42,771 nucleotides of DNA, from contig JAKOGH010000451.1 of assembly GCA_024811115.1 (NCBI GenBank), positions 1-42,771 on the forward strand. Reading direction: 5' to 3'. The notes beneath the pieces are model-generated. The model ran no database searches. It was given only the letters and a program-made list of their open reading frames with translations, and was not told the origin of the DNA. This DNA comes from Terana coerulea. Lineage: Eukaryota > Basidiomycota > Agaricomycetes > Polyporales > Phanerochaetaceae. Made by a program: the position numbers and the translations under genes. Below, in pieces: positions 10,556 to 22,864 of the stretch. How positions within the stretch are numbered: the stretch's first letter is position 1; each line of letters starts with the position of its first letter.

Positions 10556-13500
10556 ATGACGACGGTGAACGACGCGACAGAGGCCGCACTAGGTCTCCTC
10601 GGTCTGACCGGCAGCATCGACTTCAGAACGACGCCGACGATCCCTCTCAAACGCAAGACGTCGACCACCTTCTCCCTCCCTCCGCCTCACGAAGACCCAG
10701 ACTCCTCCAACAACTCGTCCGACTCTATCAGTTGTATTTGCGGCTACACCTACGACGACGGCTTCTCGGTCGCCTGCGATGACTGCTCACGATGGGTCCA
10801 TGCAGCCTGTTTCGACATCAGCGAGGGCGAGGTTCCCGAGGAATGGCGATGCTGGCTCTGCCAGCCACGAAGGGTGGACAGAGAACGGGCTGCGAGGATT
10901 CAGCGGGCTAGGCAGAAGAGGATGTTGGAGGAGGCGGAGGGCGAGAAGCACAGGCGGCGGGTGAGCAGCCCCGGAGTCGACAGGAAACGGCGTGCCAGCG
11001 CGATGGCCATCGACGGGAACGGCACGACGAAGCGGAAACGGCGGTATTCGGTCAACACCCAGCAGAGTGTGCAGTTGCAGCAGCATGAGCGGCCGCCGCC
11101 GACGCCCCAGCAAGCACATCCACCCGTTCCACTCGCCCACCAGTCGCCTGTCGAAGACGAGCACATTGAGATTGACGAACCGTCGACCCATAGCTACGTT
11201 CACATCGACAAGGATATCATTCCCCACCACCATATGCGCGACAAGCTGAAGCGGATGGCTCAACACTGGCGCGGTGTCACCGCACTCGACGGGTCGCCCG
11301 ACGACCCCTGCACCCCTGTGTTTATGAGTCCGGATGAGTTCCCCTTAGCACCACAGACGTCGTTGCACCCGCTGCCAAAGTCGTCGTACTCTCATCCCAC
11401 CTTATCGTCCCACATGAACGCCTCCGTTCGGCCGCCATCTTACACTGTACGTACAACACAACCAATATCTTCATCCAGCTTGATAGCGCCCTATACTTCC
11501 TCTATTATCCCATCCACTGTGTATCTTTCCGATCCCCTCAACTCCTACGCGCACCTCGGCATACCGAAGCCTTTCGTACATCTCATGGGGCCGCCTCTGG
11601 ACGTCGCACTTGACGCACGGTTGGCGGGTAACAGCTCGCGCTACGTCCGGAGTGGGTGTCGGCCGAACGCTGTTCTGCGGCCTATGCTCTGTCGTCGCTC
11701 GCACAAGGGGGACCCAGCTTGCCCATCCGACGACACCCTTACCTTCGGTGTGTTTGCCTTACGGGACCTGAAGGCGCACGAGGAGGTTGTTCTTGGGTGG
11801 GAATGGGACGATGGAAGCGTTATTCATCATCTACCCGCGCTGATAGATAGCCCCCATATGTTTGCGTACGTCCTCGGTGGTGATTCCAAGTTGCGCCATG
11901 ATGCTAATTGTGCTGTGCCGGTGGTTGCAGGCCGCAGCGTTTTCACCAGTTTCGGTACCAAATGACCTCCATGCTTCATGCACTCTCTTCGACATTCACC
12001 ACTTGTGCTTGCGGCGCGAAGACGAAGGACTGTGCGCTGCATTGCCTGGCTGATTTTGTGGACGAGCAGACCCCACCAACTCCATCGCCTTCCCCTCCTA
12101 CCCATCATATGGAGGACCCACTACGAAACACAACTGAGCGAATTGGAGAAGACGACAGTACGCGTCCGAGGGCCGATTTTGGGCCGTTGATTGGGTTTGA
12201 GAGAGGATTTAGGACAAGGGAAAGGGTACCGTATTCTGGCGGAATGAGCGGAGTGGAGATGGTGCCCTCGAGGCAGGAGAGAATGAGCAGTTGGAGCGCC
12301 GAGCAGCCTGAGGCTGGACCGTCGAGGCTGGCTCAGACTAGCACACGAGCATCACCTCAGCCTACCAACAAAGCTTACGATAGGAAGGGGAAAGGGAGGG
12401 CAGCCGACTACGAGATGGAGATGGATGTGGAAGAAGCACAACCTGCGGAGTCCACGCCGAGAACTACAAAGAACAGTAGCCGGAGACGAAACGGTGCGCT
12501 CAAAGCTACTCCTCCGCCTTCATCCTCTTCCTCTTCTGTATCGTCCCCCGCCCTCTCCCGACTGCTCAGATTATGCGTAGGAGTGAAGACAAACTTCCAC
12601 CAAAGTTTCGCAAGAAGTGGATTCATCAGAGCTCCGACTTGCTATCCGAAACCTCTAAGGTGCCGCCAATGATCTCACAAATACCAAGCGAGGTGCAGGA
12701 GAAGCCGAATGTGATAAATATGGAAGAGGAACCGCCAGACCGTACGTGCGCTGAGCATGCTGAACTGAGCACCTCTGACGCGGCCAAATCCTCAGGTCGG
12801 AACGACATGCCTCCTCCCCGTTTCCGCCCGTCATATCATCACCGACGTCTCTCTCCGCCCTTGTTCCGCCACTACCACCACCATTACCTTCGAAAGATCC
12901 AACGTCGCCTTCAGCATCGTTCGCCAATCTTTCGCTACTGTCACCGCTTGTGAATGGTCCACCAGCGCAAGTCACCTCTATGCCGCCATCGTTGCCACCA
13001 ATAACAGAAGATGTTCTCATGACGGAAGAGTCTATACTCGGGGAATCGGTTTCTCGACGGGAAAGCGGTGCGGCGGTGTCGAGGTCGAGGTCGGAACTGT
13101 CATCATCTCCGCTGCCTGAGGAAGCCCAACCAGCATCTGCGGAACTCCCAAGAGTAAGATCTTCACCTTTGCAGGACGTAGATCTCGCGGAACGCACCGA
13201 CGTAGGCTCGACGGAGCCGCGACAGGAGAATCCAACTGGGAAGCTGTTTGAACAGGAGGACGCCCTTATGGACGGTATCGAGCACCAGTCAGATGTGTCT
13301 ATGACCGACGCGCCCGCCGCGTCTTTCGTCGATGAGCGAAATGAGAATCGGCAAGTGCCAGCTATTGTGGATGCCACGCAAATCAACGACCAAGAACACA
13401 CCGAAAGGGACGAAGCGCATACTGAACTGCCGGCGAAGAGTCCCGAAATCCCCGCCGCCCCTGCTAAGGTGAAGTTGTCGCTGAAGGACTTTGCGATGCG

Positions 13501-14650
13501 CAAGAAGAAACAGCGCGAAGAAGAGAGCAAGACCAGTTCTTCGCCTGCAGTTGCTACAGCATCGCTCATCGATACGCCGCCTACCACCAACGCGGTCCTT
13601 GCCGATACACCGACGTTTGTTCCCACCCCGCTCGTCGAGACTGAGATGTCGGTTGTCACCGCGAACAAACGTGGCGGCGCGGTCTCAGTCGATGCCCCCA
13701 TGCACAACGGCGACGCTGGAACCCCCGTCCATCAGCCCGCAGATGCAGATGACACACAGTCTTCACGCACGGTGACGCCTCGTCCTACTTCGCCCACACC
13801 ACGGCAAGAGCTCCTGAAGGAAGGCAAGGCTGCTTCGATAGTTCAAGAAGAAGTGGAGAGGTCGACATGTCGCTCTGCATCTCCCTTACGCTCGCCCTCC
13901 CCCAAGCGAACTCCTGACTTTGTTACGGGTCCTACTTGGGGCGTCAATCCGGACGCTAGCTTGACACCACCGCCTTCCTTGTCCGCGAAGAAAGAGATGG
14001 TAGAAGTTCACCTGCCTCGTGATACGACTCCGCGCTCCCCCCTTACGCCCCCAATTCTTGAACGACGTTCCCCTCAGACAGACGCCACCAAGATGGAGCC
14101 GCCGCCCGACTTGCCATCCACCACTTCACACCAGAATCAGGAAAACACAGAACCTCGGTTATTGGCCGTGCACTCACCCGAACGGGCCTTTATACATCAA
14201 CCTCTGGCGAGGCAGGTGTCCCAGGAGGACGGGGAGATATTCAGTCCCCCTCAGCCCAAGCCCTTGCCACTTGCGCCTCGTGCGCACTCGCCACCAACTC
14301 ACCCTCGATCCTTCATCGCCCATTCTGGCAGCATATCGCCCGTACGCACGGCACAGCCTCCTCAACGACGGCCTCTGCAACCTGCGCCGTATCGTGCTCC
14401 TCTGCAGAACGGGCCACCAAATGGTCGGCCGTTGCCCAGTGGGCCCCGTGCTCTGCGTGGTCTCAGTGGCAATTCTGGACATCATTACGGGCTGTTCAAC
14501 CGTGCGAGCGACAGCCAGTACGCGACGCCGCGCGCGCCGAGTGCTGACCGCGACCGGGATCACCGTATGGACTGGGACCGCGACCGGGACAGGCCACGCA
14601 GCAGTCTATGGGGTCGTGGGCGCGGCGCGGCGAATGGCTGGGGGCGGTAG
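10556..14650 (+). CDS. PHD finger-SET domain protein, Set3/MLL5 class
   Basis: A chromatin protein. The family nucleates a Set3-type histone deacetylase complex and reads H3K4 methylation through its PHD finger. Exons are 10556-11865 and 11931-14650, with a 65-bp intron. The N-terminal PHD finger has the Cys4-His-Cys3 order (CICGYTYDDGF, CDDCSRWVHAAC, WRCWLC). A divergent SET domain follows around residues 360-490 (YVRSGCRPNAVLRP, LGWEWDD), then a post-SET-like cysteine cluster (CACGAKTKDCALHC). The long C-terminal half is low complexity, rich in Pro/Ser/Glu, ending in Arg/Asp repeats and WGRGRGAANGWGR. Two frame breaks disappear if one C is added to each of the runs at 12545-12549 and 12816-12819; the total is then 4032 nt (1343 aa). 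The usual catalytic NHxC motif is replaced by RPNAV, as in inactive Set3-type SET domains. Confidence 0.88.
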
Positions 14651-15288
14651 CCAACAACATCGACACGATTGGACTGTGTTCCATCGCCCGTTACCCGCAC
14701 ATTCATTTTTTGCTTTCATTCGAATGGTTTCTTGTGATTTCTGACTCGGAGTGCCATTTCTCGAGGTGTACTTTAGTGGGGAAGGCCGTTTAATGCTCCT
14801 CGTCGTGTGCTGAGCCAAGCTTTGTTTTCCAGTCTCTGCGCCACATTTACCAGTAGAACTGTTGTTTATAAATATATGAATATGAATACGCCTTGAAACT
14901 TGAAGTCGGAGTACTTGTGTAGCTACATGCATGAGACAGCCAGTACTTTGGATACGGAACCCATACATATCCTACCTCTGTGATTGCAAGGCGCTTGTTC
15001 ATCTGGCTCATGCTTTCGGACGACCGCAGTCCGATCTCCTGAGACCGTCCGTCCCTACACCGGCTCTCGACCATCCTATCGTATTCTACGTCAGCTCGAG
15101 AAAGACCTGCAAATCCGATGAGCACCGCCGAAGGGGAACAATACGGACCTCAGGCTCTTTCGAGTTGGGGTTAGCCCGGTCCTTGGCGAGCTCAAGATCT
15201 TCCATCGCCGCTTTCCGTCCACGAGCGCAGCCTGGTGTATATATGAACTGGGTCAACTGAGCAAACGACACAGCATGTTAGGTCCGGC
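14651..15288. other. Intergenic, 638 bp
   Basis: This is the 3' flank of the PHD-SET gene followed by the promoter of the deaminase-like gene, both on the plus strand. No gene or repeat is seen. Confidence 0.5.
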
Positions 15289-17231
15289 ATGAGGTACGTC
15301 TCCCTGTTCTTGTGGAGGTAGTTACTCGCTGATGCTCGATACTCGCTGCAGTGTCCCTCGCCTTGAGAAACCTGATCCGCTATGTGGCGCCGCTTCCTGT
15401 TCGACGCTCTCGCATTACGACAGTCGCATTCGTGCTCTCACGCACCTCTTGGACAAGCACGCATGTGGCGCGCCCATATCGAACATTAGACCCGGGAGAC
15501 GTAGACCATAATGAGGAACTGCGCTTTTACTACTACCTCGCGACGCTCTTGACCACCGGGGCGCAGGCTGAGCACAACTGTGCGGTCACGGCTATCCTCA
15601 CTCAGGGGCTGGTGAAATGTATTCTTGTGGACACCTTCGACCCAAAGACCGGCGCTGCTCCGGAGTCGGGCCATAATGAAGTGCACCGTCTGCAAGAACG
15701 GGCAATCGACATTAAAACATTAGGTTCATTACCGTACGGCCCATGCTCAGTCCATATGCCGCGAATCTGACGGACTTGTAGCTCTGATCCAGACATCGTG
15801 GACTTCGAGACGCATGCGGCGGATCTCTTCCACGCGTTACGGACGTTTCACAGCCCGCCGCACGACGCGTTACCGTACTGGCACTTCCTGCGCTTTATCG
15901 TCCGCCGATGCTACATGAAGATTGCGGAGCGGATGCAGAATGGCGAGAAGATTTGGAAGAAGCACCCTATGGCTGTGCTCGCCAACTGGACTCCCGGCGA
16001 CGCAGGATTTGCGCGGCAAGAGTTCGCAGTCAACCACCAAATCCTGGAGGCTACGCTGTCATCACAGGGCATACCGCCCATTTCCCCAGCGGCCAACGAT
16101 AAACCCGCAAAGTACTGCTTTGCCACGGATAATGTGAGCTCTTGGGCCAAGGCTGCCTGTGTTATATATGGCGTCCTCGAACAAAAACTATTTACACCTT
16201 ACTTCGATGGAAATGCCCTGAAGTCGATGCCTCGTGCGAGCATGGATGTAGAGTCAATAGCCTGCGCAGCCGACTACCTCGACACTTTCTCCGTTCTGTT
16301 GGACCTGCCTCCGATGAAAGCCATATTCGCGCATCCCTCGTACATGTCGTTATTGGAGCTGCGCCACGGTGCTGCAACTGCAGCTCGCGACGAGGCGCCG
16401 CCCGCGAAAGGTATTATATCATTGACTTATCGTTTTTTTCAGTTCACTCACTTCAACACAATATCTTAGACGAGAGCACCCCAAAGCTGTTCAGAGAGTC
16501 TGAAGGCGAGCACGTCTACCGGTACCTCCGGGCAGTAGTCTCCTGGGTCGCCGCCTCCCTCGCTGTGATTCAGCACGAGGTGTTCCGACACAATCTGCCA
16601 TTGGAAGTCTACCACATACATATTTTGCCAGAAAGTGCGCACGAGCTGCCGGCGCTGCCGGCGATCCGCCAGGATGTTGCAGAGCGGCTGTCCGAGGGCC
16701 AGGACGGCGCTGCGCGGTTCTTCGACGACCAGACGCGCAAGAAGCCAAGGTTCGAGGGGTCGGTGCACGTCGAGTCGGCGTTGATGGGCATCCTCGCGTC
16801 AAACGGGAGGGGCGGAGCGGAATACGCGCAGATGTTTACATTCGCGGGGCGACCGCTGCCAGATGTCAACTCGCTCTTTCCGGTGAGTGCAAGCCCATTT
16901 TTCAAGCGCACAATAATGATTGATGATATGATAGCAAGGGTATGTCTCCATCGGCAGCACGCACAGCTGTTGCTTTTGCTGCTGGCAGCTCGCTGGCGCA
17001 CTTTCTAAAACTATGGGGCTCGAGGTGGTTCTCACTGGTACGCATGGCGTCGTCCGACCGTGGGTAGCGCCGCACAGTGGCATACCTGTGAAGCTATTGA
17101 AGAATTTGGATAGGACATTGCTGGATGAGCTAAGAAAGTACATGGCGCGCCGGAGTGCTGCCGTTCAACATGGAGGTGCAGAAGATGGGCATTCGTCTAA
17201 ATCTTGGTGGACCTGCTTGGGATTGTGTTGA
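15289..17231 (+). CDS. OTT_1508-like deaminase family protein
   Basis: About 575 aa. Exons: 15289-15293 (only ATGAG), 15352-15733, 15782-16410, 16470-16882 and 16935-17231, with introns of 48-59 bp and canonical borders. The C-terminal third carries the signature of the nucleic-acid/nucleotide deaminase superfamily: a His-Glu motif in GSVHVESALM (near 16755-16785) and a paired-cysteine motif SCCFCCWQLAG (near 16970-17000). These would bind zinc and the catalytic water. A GTHGVVRPW block and an LKNLDRTLLDELRKY helix follow. The N-terminal two thirds is helical with no known domain. A shift of +2 or -1 near 15490-15496 (CCCGGG) must be allowed to join the MSVPRLEKPDPL frame to NEELRFYYYLA. The substrate is unknown. 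The family assignment is from recognition of the motif pair, not a search. Confidence 0.72.
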
Positions 17232-17590
17232 CTTGCTAGTTCTTACTGGATATCCTACTGCGATATCCACTTTCACTACATGATTTTGCCAAGCAGCATG
17301 CAGCTTTCTCACTCTAAGCCGTACTATATCACTTTTCTCCTGCTAATAGCAATTTGCCACCACTGTAACAATCCCACTCGGAAGCCTTTTACATGTTGTG
17401 TGCGCCACAAAGCTGCTGAGTCAGCGGACGCGTCATGGCACCACAGCTACAAAGCAACCAACTATTCTCATTGTACATGTCCCACTCAGATCCAAGCATG
17501 TGCCACTCTTACAGTACGTTCTGCATTTCCATATTCCATCCTTTCGGTTTTGTCTTGCATTCAAGACGTCGCAGTGCATGCCATCCTCGC
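17232..17590. other. Convergent intergenic region, 359 bp
   Basis: The deaminase-like gene (plus) and the monooxygenase gene (minus) end towards each other here. No separate feature is seen. Confidence 0.5.
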
Positions 17591-20230
17591 TCATAGCCGG
17601 CTCTTTCCCACTGGCAACGAGTGCTTGTTTGCCTCGTGCTCGTCGTACAGCCCGAGCTCCGCTGCTTTAATGAGTATCCCCTGCCCGCGCGTCAGCCCCG
17701 GCTGTGGTGCGTCGAGAGGCCTAGGGAGACGTACCAACTGCTTCGACATAAACCGACAGTTGAAGAAGTCACCCACGGCGTACCAGAGCTGCAAACCAGT
17801 CGCTCGTTAGCACACCAGCCTCGTCTAGTCCATACGATAAAAGGAAAGGGAGACGTACGCCAGGATGGCCCGACGGGCGGTAGGTACCGCGCAGCTCACC
17901 CTCGGCGTCGAGGCCCCAAACCTCGCTCGTACGGCCGATAACGGCCTCGCCGAAGAGCCGCGTGTTCACAGTGCGGATATTCTCGTAGCCCGTCCTGCGA
18001 AGGAGAGATCAATACAAGATAGCTCGTGCAAAGTAAGTGCAAGGACGGAAAGCAAGGAGACGCACGCAAAGATAACGGCATCTGCGGGGAGTGTCGAGCC
18101 GTCCGAGAAGACCAGTGCGTCTTTGGTGAAAGCCGTTGGCTCGACACCCTGCTTGATTTTGATATCGCCGGAGGCGATGTATTTCGCACCGCCTTTCTCT
18201 AGCCCTGCATTGTAATAAACTGAGCACTTGCAGTAGCCTCACATCCAAGCAGAGCACTCACAGTATCCTGCAGAGACAAAAGTTAGTACATACAGAACAT
18301 TGGACTGGGGAAGAGTGGCGCACCGCCGCTGCGCTCGAACACAAGCAAGAACTGCCCCTCGCCGTCCGGCCCCAGGTTGAGCTTCACGCCTGCCGCTCGC
18401 AGGACTTTGTGCAGCTCCGCCTCCTCGGCCCACTGCGCCTCCTGGTTCGCAATCATAACCTCACGCTGCCAGCCGAGTGGCGTCGTGCTGAACTTGAAGT
18501 CGCCGACCGCGACGGGGTCGCTGTTCTTCCACGTCACAGCCATGTGCGTGCCGACATTTTCGCGGGTGACGACGCACGTCGACGAGCGCTGCACCATCGT
18601 GACCGCGACCGCGCCGCCGCGTGCGAGGTCCTCGGCGACGTCGATGCCCGAGTTGCCCGCACCGACGATGACGACGCGCCGGCCCGCGAACGGCGCCGCG
18701 TCACGGAACGCGGCCGCGTGCAACACGTCGCCCGCGAATGCCTCGCGGCTCTGCAGGACGGGGGTGCGCGGCGCGCCGAGGGTACCAGTTGCGAGCACGA
18801 TGTGGCGCGGGCGCAGGCGGACGTGCGTGCCGGCACGGTTGACGAGGACAGACCAGGTACGGGTGGCGGGGTCGTACGACGGTTGGTCGGCAATGGTGCT
18901 GTCAACCCAGTGTACGATGTTCTGACTGGTCGCGTACGCCTCGAGCATGTCGGCGACTTTGTCGCGGGGTGTGTAGATCGGCCAGTTGGACGGGAAGGGC
19001 TGGTACAGCACTGTATGAACACAATGTCAGAGGACGACGGAAAATAAAGTGTCGTAGGCCATCACGTACGCTGATGATGTTGGCTGAGGGTGTGCAGCGC
19101 GAGACTGCGGTAGCGCTTCCGCCAGTTGTCGCCGATGCGTGCATTGCGCTCGATGACCAGCGCGGGTATGCCCATTTGCCGAAAGCGCGCCGCGACGGAA
19201 ATGCCTGACTGCCCACCGCCCACTGGAAGAGTTTATTAGTTACGATATCGTGTTTTGGTCACCAAGGGTGTTGTAAGGCTATGGCTCCAGCCCATTCAGG
19301 AACTGGGTACCACTGGCAGCACGCAATGTCGGAGATGGTGACGGTCATTGAACCGAGCGCTCCAAGACCGGTATGCGAGCAGACTGCGCGGCGGAAAGTA
19401 GCCCAAACACGTTACGGTCACCCAGTAAAACCAATCCAGATGTTGCGAAGGTCTGGGCATCGCTCAACATCCGGGCGCTATAACGTGCACTCCCTAGGTT
19501 TCAGTGACCGACGCCCAGGAAATGCAGCTAAAAGGGCCTGCTCCAGTCTCTGAACAGGCGGGGAAAGGAAGCAACACAAAGACCCAACTTCCGCAATTGA
19601 GCAGGCTCTAACATGCCCTTTCAGGCACCAGACCGCACAGCGTACTCAAGTCTGCGTATCATTCAATAGAAACGCACCTATGAGCACCAACGGATCTGCT
19701 TCCACCGCTGCCTTCCCCTCCTCAACCTGGTCGCTCCATATGTGACCCTTGGCCTCCCAGTCTTGCCCCTCGCGCGGCTCCTCGTGTCCCTTCAGGTCAA
19801 GAACGATCGTGGCAAGCAAGAGTGCCTTCCATTGACCTTGCTCGTCTTTGCTGAGATGTACGTATCCCCTTCCGACAGCGACACGCGTCTCGTACTTGAA
19901 GCCCGCCTCGACCTGGTCGCTCACCGTGCCATTGCCAGAGGGATCCGCGGAGAAGCGCGGCGTGTAGTAGGGGTCGTCTTCGAGAACGATGCCAGAGACT
20001 TGGGCGGCCGCGAGGCGGTCAGACTCGGCAAGGTAAGCAGTGATGGCAGCATGCCCCTTGAGGGAGCGGGTGTCCCAGGTGAAGGTGAGGACGTCGCGCA
20101 GCCAGCCGGCGGGCAGGAAGCTGGACGCGACGGCGGACGCGTCTGCCGCGGCGACGGCTGCAGCGAACGGCGTGAGCCACGCAGCAGCGATCGTGTTCGG
20201 GTTCTCCCCGCTCGTCGTCGGCTGGGCCAT
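17591..20230 (-). CDS. FAD-dependent monooxygenase with N-terminal NTF2-like domain
   Basis: Likely a flavin monooxygenase-like enzyme using NAD(P)H; substrate unknown. Exons on the minus strand: 20230-19678, 19222-19070, 19010-18324, 18267-18262 (6 bp), 18204-18066, 17994-17859, 17788-17735 and 17680-17591. They sum to 1818 nt (605 aa) with no frameshift. The first ~180 residues resemble the NTF2/SnoaL-like N-terminal domain found in such fungal enzymes. Then come the FAD-binding VLIVGGGQSGISVAARF, an HH...LYQPFPSNWP block, LATGTLG, the NADPH-binding VVIVGAGNSGIDVAEDLA near residue 350, and ATGYEN (residues joined across an intron). The end is GDFFNCRFMSKQL followed by a helix. Intron 1 (19223-19677) is 455 bp, much longer than the others. 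The start MAQ was chosen because it is in frame with all downstream exons. Confidence 0.9.
18262..18267 (-). other. Probable 6-bp microexon of the monooxygenase gene
   Basis: GATACT lies between an acceptor preceded by a textbook branch site (TACTAAC then TTTTGTCTCTGCAG) and a strong donor (GTGAGTG). Including it gives SGGYW-LEKGGAKY, matching the glycine-aromatic motif expected after the strand in this family. Because it is 6 bp, skipping it keeps the frame. The downstream acceptor could be ATGCAG (57-bp intron, preferred) or GCTCAG (42 bp). Confidence 0.65.
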
Positions 20231-20838
20231 CCTGCAGTAGGAGTGGTGAGCAGGAGTGGAGGGCAAAAGATAAGCTGATCGCTGTACTTGCCTCGGCTGT
20301 TTTGTGGCATGAGCTCGGTCGCGGCGACCCACTTTACGAGATTAATTGGCACATGAACTTTATCGATCCGAAGGTGATGGTGTGAATGCTGGGCTATACG
20401 CGTCGCGCCGATCTTCTTCGCGCGTGTTTGCGCTGCCGTACGTCATACGGCATAGAGCGCCACAACGCCCAACCGTCCCGTTCGCCGTGCTTGACCATAG
20501 ACTGTGCCCGACGGCGAGCGCAACGCAAAGGCGGGGGACAAATGTCGGTGTTCAGCTGGCTGGATTAGGGCTACATATCAAAGCAGCAGATTTGAGCGAT
20601 AACCTTCCGCGGGCGGTGATGAGACCAGCACTGCACTCCAGGGGCAAGCCTGCCCGCTTCTCCCGCGGGTCATGCTGCTGCCGAAGCACAGGCAGACAAA
20701 TATCTGCGCACTGCTCAAGCACGTCAGTCTGCCCTGTTCGAGAGCTCACGTGCGGACTTACCGCCAAGACGCTCGCCCGCATGCACTGTGCAGCCTGCAG
20801 AGCCTCGAAGAAAAGCAGGTGATCATTCGGTCGTACGT
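20231..20838. other. Promoter side of monooxygenase / 3' flank of hydrolase
   Basis: This is a 608-bp gap between two minus-strand genes. A 158-codon open frame on the plus strand (20346-20822) is Arg/Ser-rich, resembles nothing known and lies in the flank, so it is taken as chance. A possible 5' UTR intron ends at the CTGCAG just upstream of the monooxygenase ATG. Confidence 0.4.
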
Positions 20839-22864
20839 CTAGGAGCGTGTACCGTATTCTCTCGGTCCACCCTCAAATCGCGATAGCATCTGCACCATCG
20901 GTCGCCTGTCCGCGGCTGCGTCGAACACCTGCGCATGGTCCAACGTGGGATACCACAGCACCTCCAGCATCCCGTCCTTGCTCTTCCACCTCTTCTCCTC
21001 GTCCTCCTCGCCAGTCAGGTACTTCCACACTTCCGGCGCGTCGACGATCTGGTCCCGCCCGCTGAGCACAACACCAACGTTCCTGCCTTCCAGATCCTCC
21101 TTCCAGAGCACGTTCTCCGCCCAGAAGAAATGTCGCGCCAACGCGCGCGCGATGTCCGGGTCGCGGCTCGCAAAGTACCACAGCTGCCACTCGTTCGCGC
21201 GGCGCGGCTGGCGGTACACGAAGTTGAACGCGACGGCCGGGCGGTGCAGCAGGAACGGGATCGGGTCCACGAACAGCCACCCCGTCACCCGCTTGCCCAA
21301 TTCCTCGGAGCGCAGGACGTGCGCGGCGACGACGGTGCCGTACGAGTGTCCGCACACGACGAACGTGTCTATATCGTGGTGCGCTAAGACTGCCGTGAGG
21401 CCCTCGAGCATCGCCTCACGCGTGAGTGGCGGCGGGGAGATGCGCATGCTGAGCGGCAGGTTCTCGAGCGCAATGATGCCGACGTCGGGGTCCGCAGTCA
21501 TAAGCTCGACGAGGAAGGGCGTATACGGCCACAGGCCAATCTACTCTAGTGTCAGATAGCAGCTCGCCTGCGAGAAAATCAGAATAGCGCACCCCGATGC
21601 CATGGAGGAATACAATGGGTTTCTTGGTCGTGGAGCGGTGGGGGCGGTACCAGTATCCGACGTCCGCGCGCGGCGCAGGCTGGGCGAGCATAACCCAGAG
21701 CCGTGTGGGGAAAGCCGCGTACCACGCGCGCGGTGCGTAATGCTTGAAGCCCTTCACTCTGAGGTACGCGGAGGTATATGTGTCCACAACTCCGACGACC
21801 TTCGAGATTGCCTGCCGTCAACGCCAGCAGCTCGGAGAGACGAAAGGAGGGAGGACGTACGAGATACCACACCACTGGGCGGTGCACGCTCACGACGGGA
21901 TCCATGCTCACTTTCATACAGCTGACCGCCGGGTTCCTCCCATCCTTGAAATGCTCACCCATCAGTTCCTCTAGCTTGCTCACGTATCCGTCCAGCTCCT
22001 CCGCCCATTCTTCGTGCGCTTGCTCTCGCGCGCTCGCGAACAGCGCCCAAAGGAGCCATTCAACGACGTTCTCCTTGTATATGGTAGAGGGGTCGACACC
22101 GAAGAACCATTCTGCAGATAGGCCGCCGGCGGGCGTCGCGTCAAAACATTTCGCGAATAGCGTTGCACGTTCGGGTTTGGTTAGGGGGTGGGATGCTCGG
22201 CTTCCTACAAATAGAGGCGTTAGTGTTTAGCTTTGAAAGACTGACAGAACAGATGAGAGGAAGTTCGAGACTTGGGCGGTTTCCATCCATTGAGAAATAA
22301 ATCGGGGCAAAGGCTTAGACATATGTGGCTGACTATGAACCGGTGAGCTGCATTCGTGGTACTGCATGTATGCGCTCCAAGCGACGACTGGATAGGTGCC
22401 ACATATAACTAGGAGACTGCGTGTATATTGCGTGTAGATGGCAGTCATACATTGCGCGGCATGGAGGCCATTTGACTTTCTATACGCATACGTTATGGAC
22501 GAAGAGAGCTTGGACGCTTCACAACTTCGTCGAGGTTCGATCTGTATGCAGTAGCCTCGTGGTGGCAACGGCGTGCATCCAATGCGCAGACTTTACGGCA
22601 ATGTCAAAGAGACTGTAGAACCGGACGGGAAAGAATGTAGACTGGTCGAGTGCTCACCACCTGCAAATAGTAGCTCCGCGGGAGGTACACGAACAGATAA
22701 AAGGCCGCCTCCGTAAGGGTGTAGTACCCGAGCCATGGCGCGTATAGCCACTTTCCTCTATACCAGCTCGCGGCGACGTGTGCGATGCTGAGCGGTGCAA
22801 TGAGGCGTAGGCCTGCGATGCACGCGCGGATGAAGACGTATTCGACCGTCGAGGTCCCAATCAT
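20839..22864 (-). CDS. Membrane-anchored alpha/beta hydrolase
   Basis: A serine hydrolase of the alpha/beta fold; substrate unknown. Exons on the minus strand: 22864 to about 22658, 22204-21861, 21799-21593 and 21540-20839. The first exon encodes two hydrophobic segments (VFIRACIAGLRLIAPLSIA; YYTLTEAAFYLFVYL), suggesting an N-terminal membrane anchor. Downstream are FLHGIGIGLWPYTPFL (oxyanion-loop HG), the nucleophile elbow VVCGHSYGTVV (Ser near residue 319), an acidic residue around GRDQIVDAPEVW, and the catalytic His in LDHAQVFD. Frame continuity at the start of exon 2 needs one more base in the C5 run (G5 on the plus strand at 22184-22188), giving EHPTPLTKPERATLF; the total is then about 486 aa. 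Intron 1 is about 450 bp. The next gene upstream diverges from it. Confidence 0.87.

Noticed and set aside
12541..12572. A 32-bp intron in the PHD-SET gene (GTATCG...CTCAG)
   Set aside because: It is below the plausible minimum intron length; one extra C in the adjacent C5 run restores the frame without splicing.
12655..13707. 350-codon minus-strand open frame
   Set aside because: It is the shadow of the Pro/Ser/Glu-rich tail of the PHD-SET gene; the plus frame carries the domain-linked protein.
20346..20822. 158-codon open frame on the plus strand between the hydrolase and monooxygenase genes
   Set aside because: It lies in the flank of two minus-strand genes, has biased Arg/Ser content and no recognisable motif or intron signal, and is probably a chance frame.
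17591..22864. Monooxygenase plus hydrolase as a secondary-metabolite cluster
   Set aside because: The two neighbours share orientation, but there is no synthase, transporter or regulator nearby, and each is separated by its own promoter.
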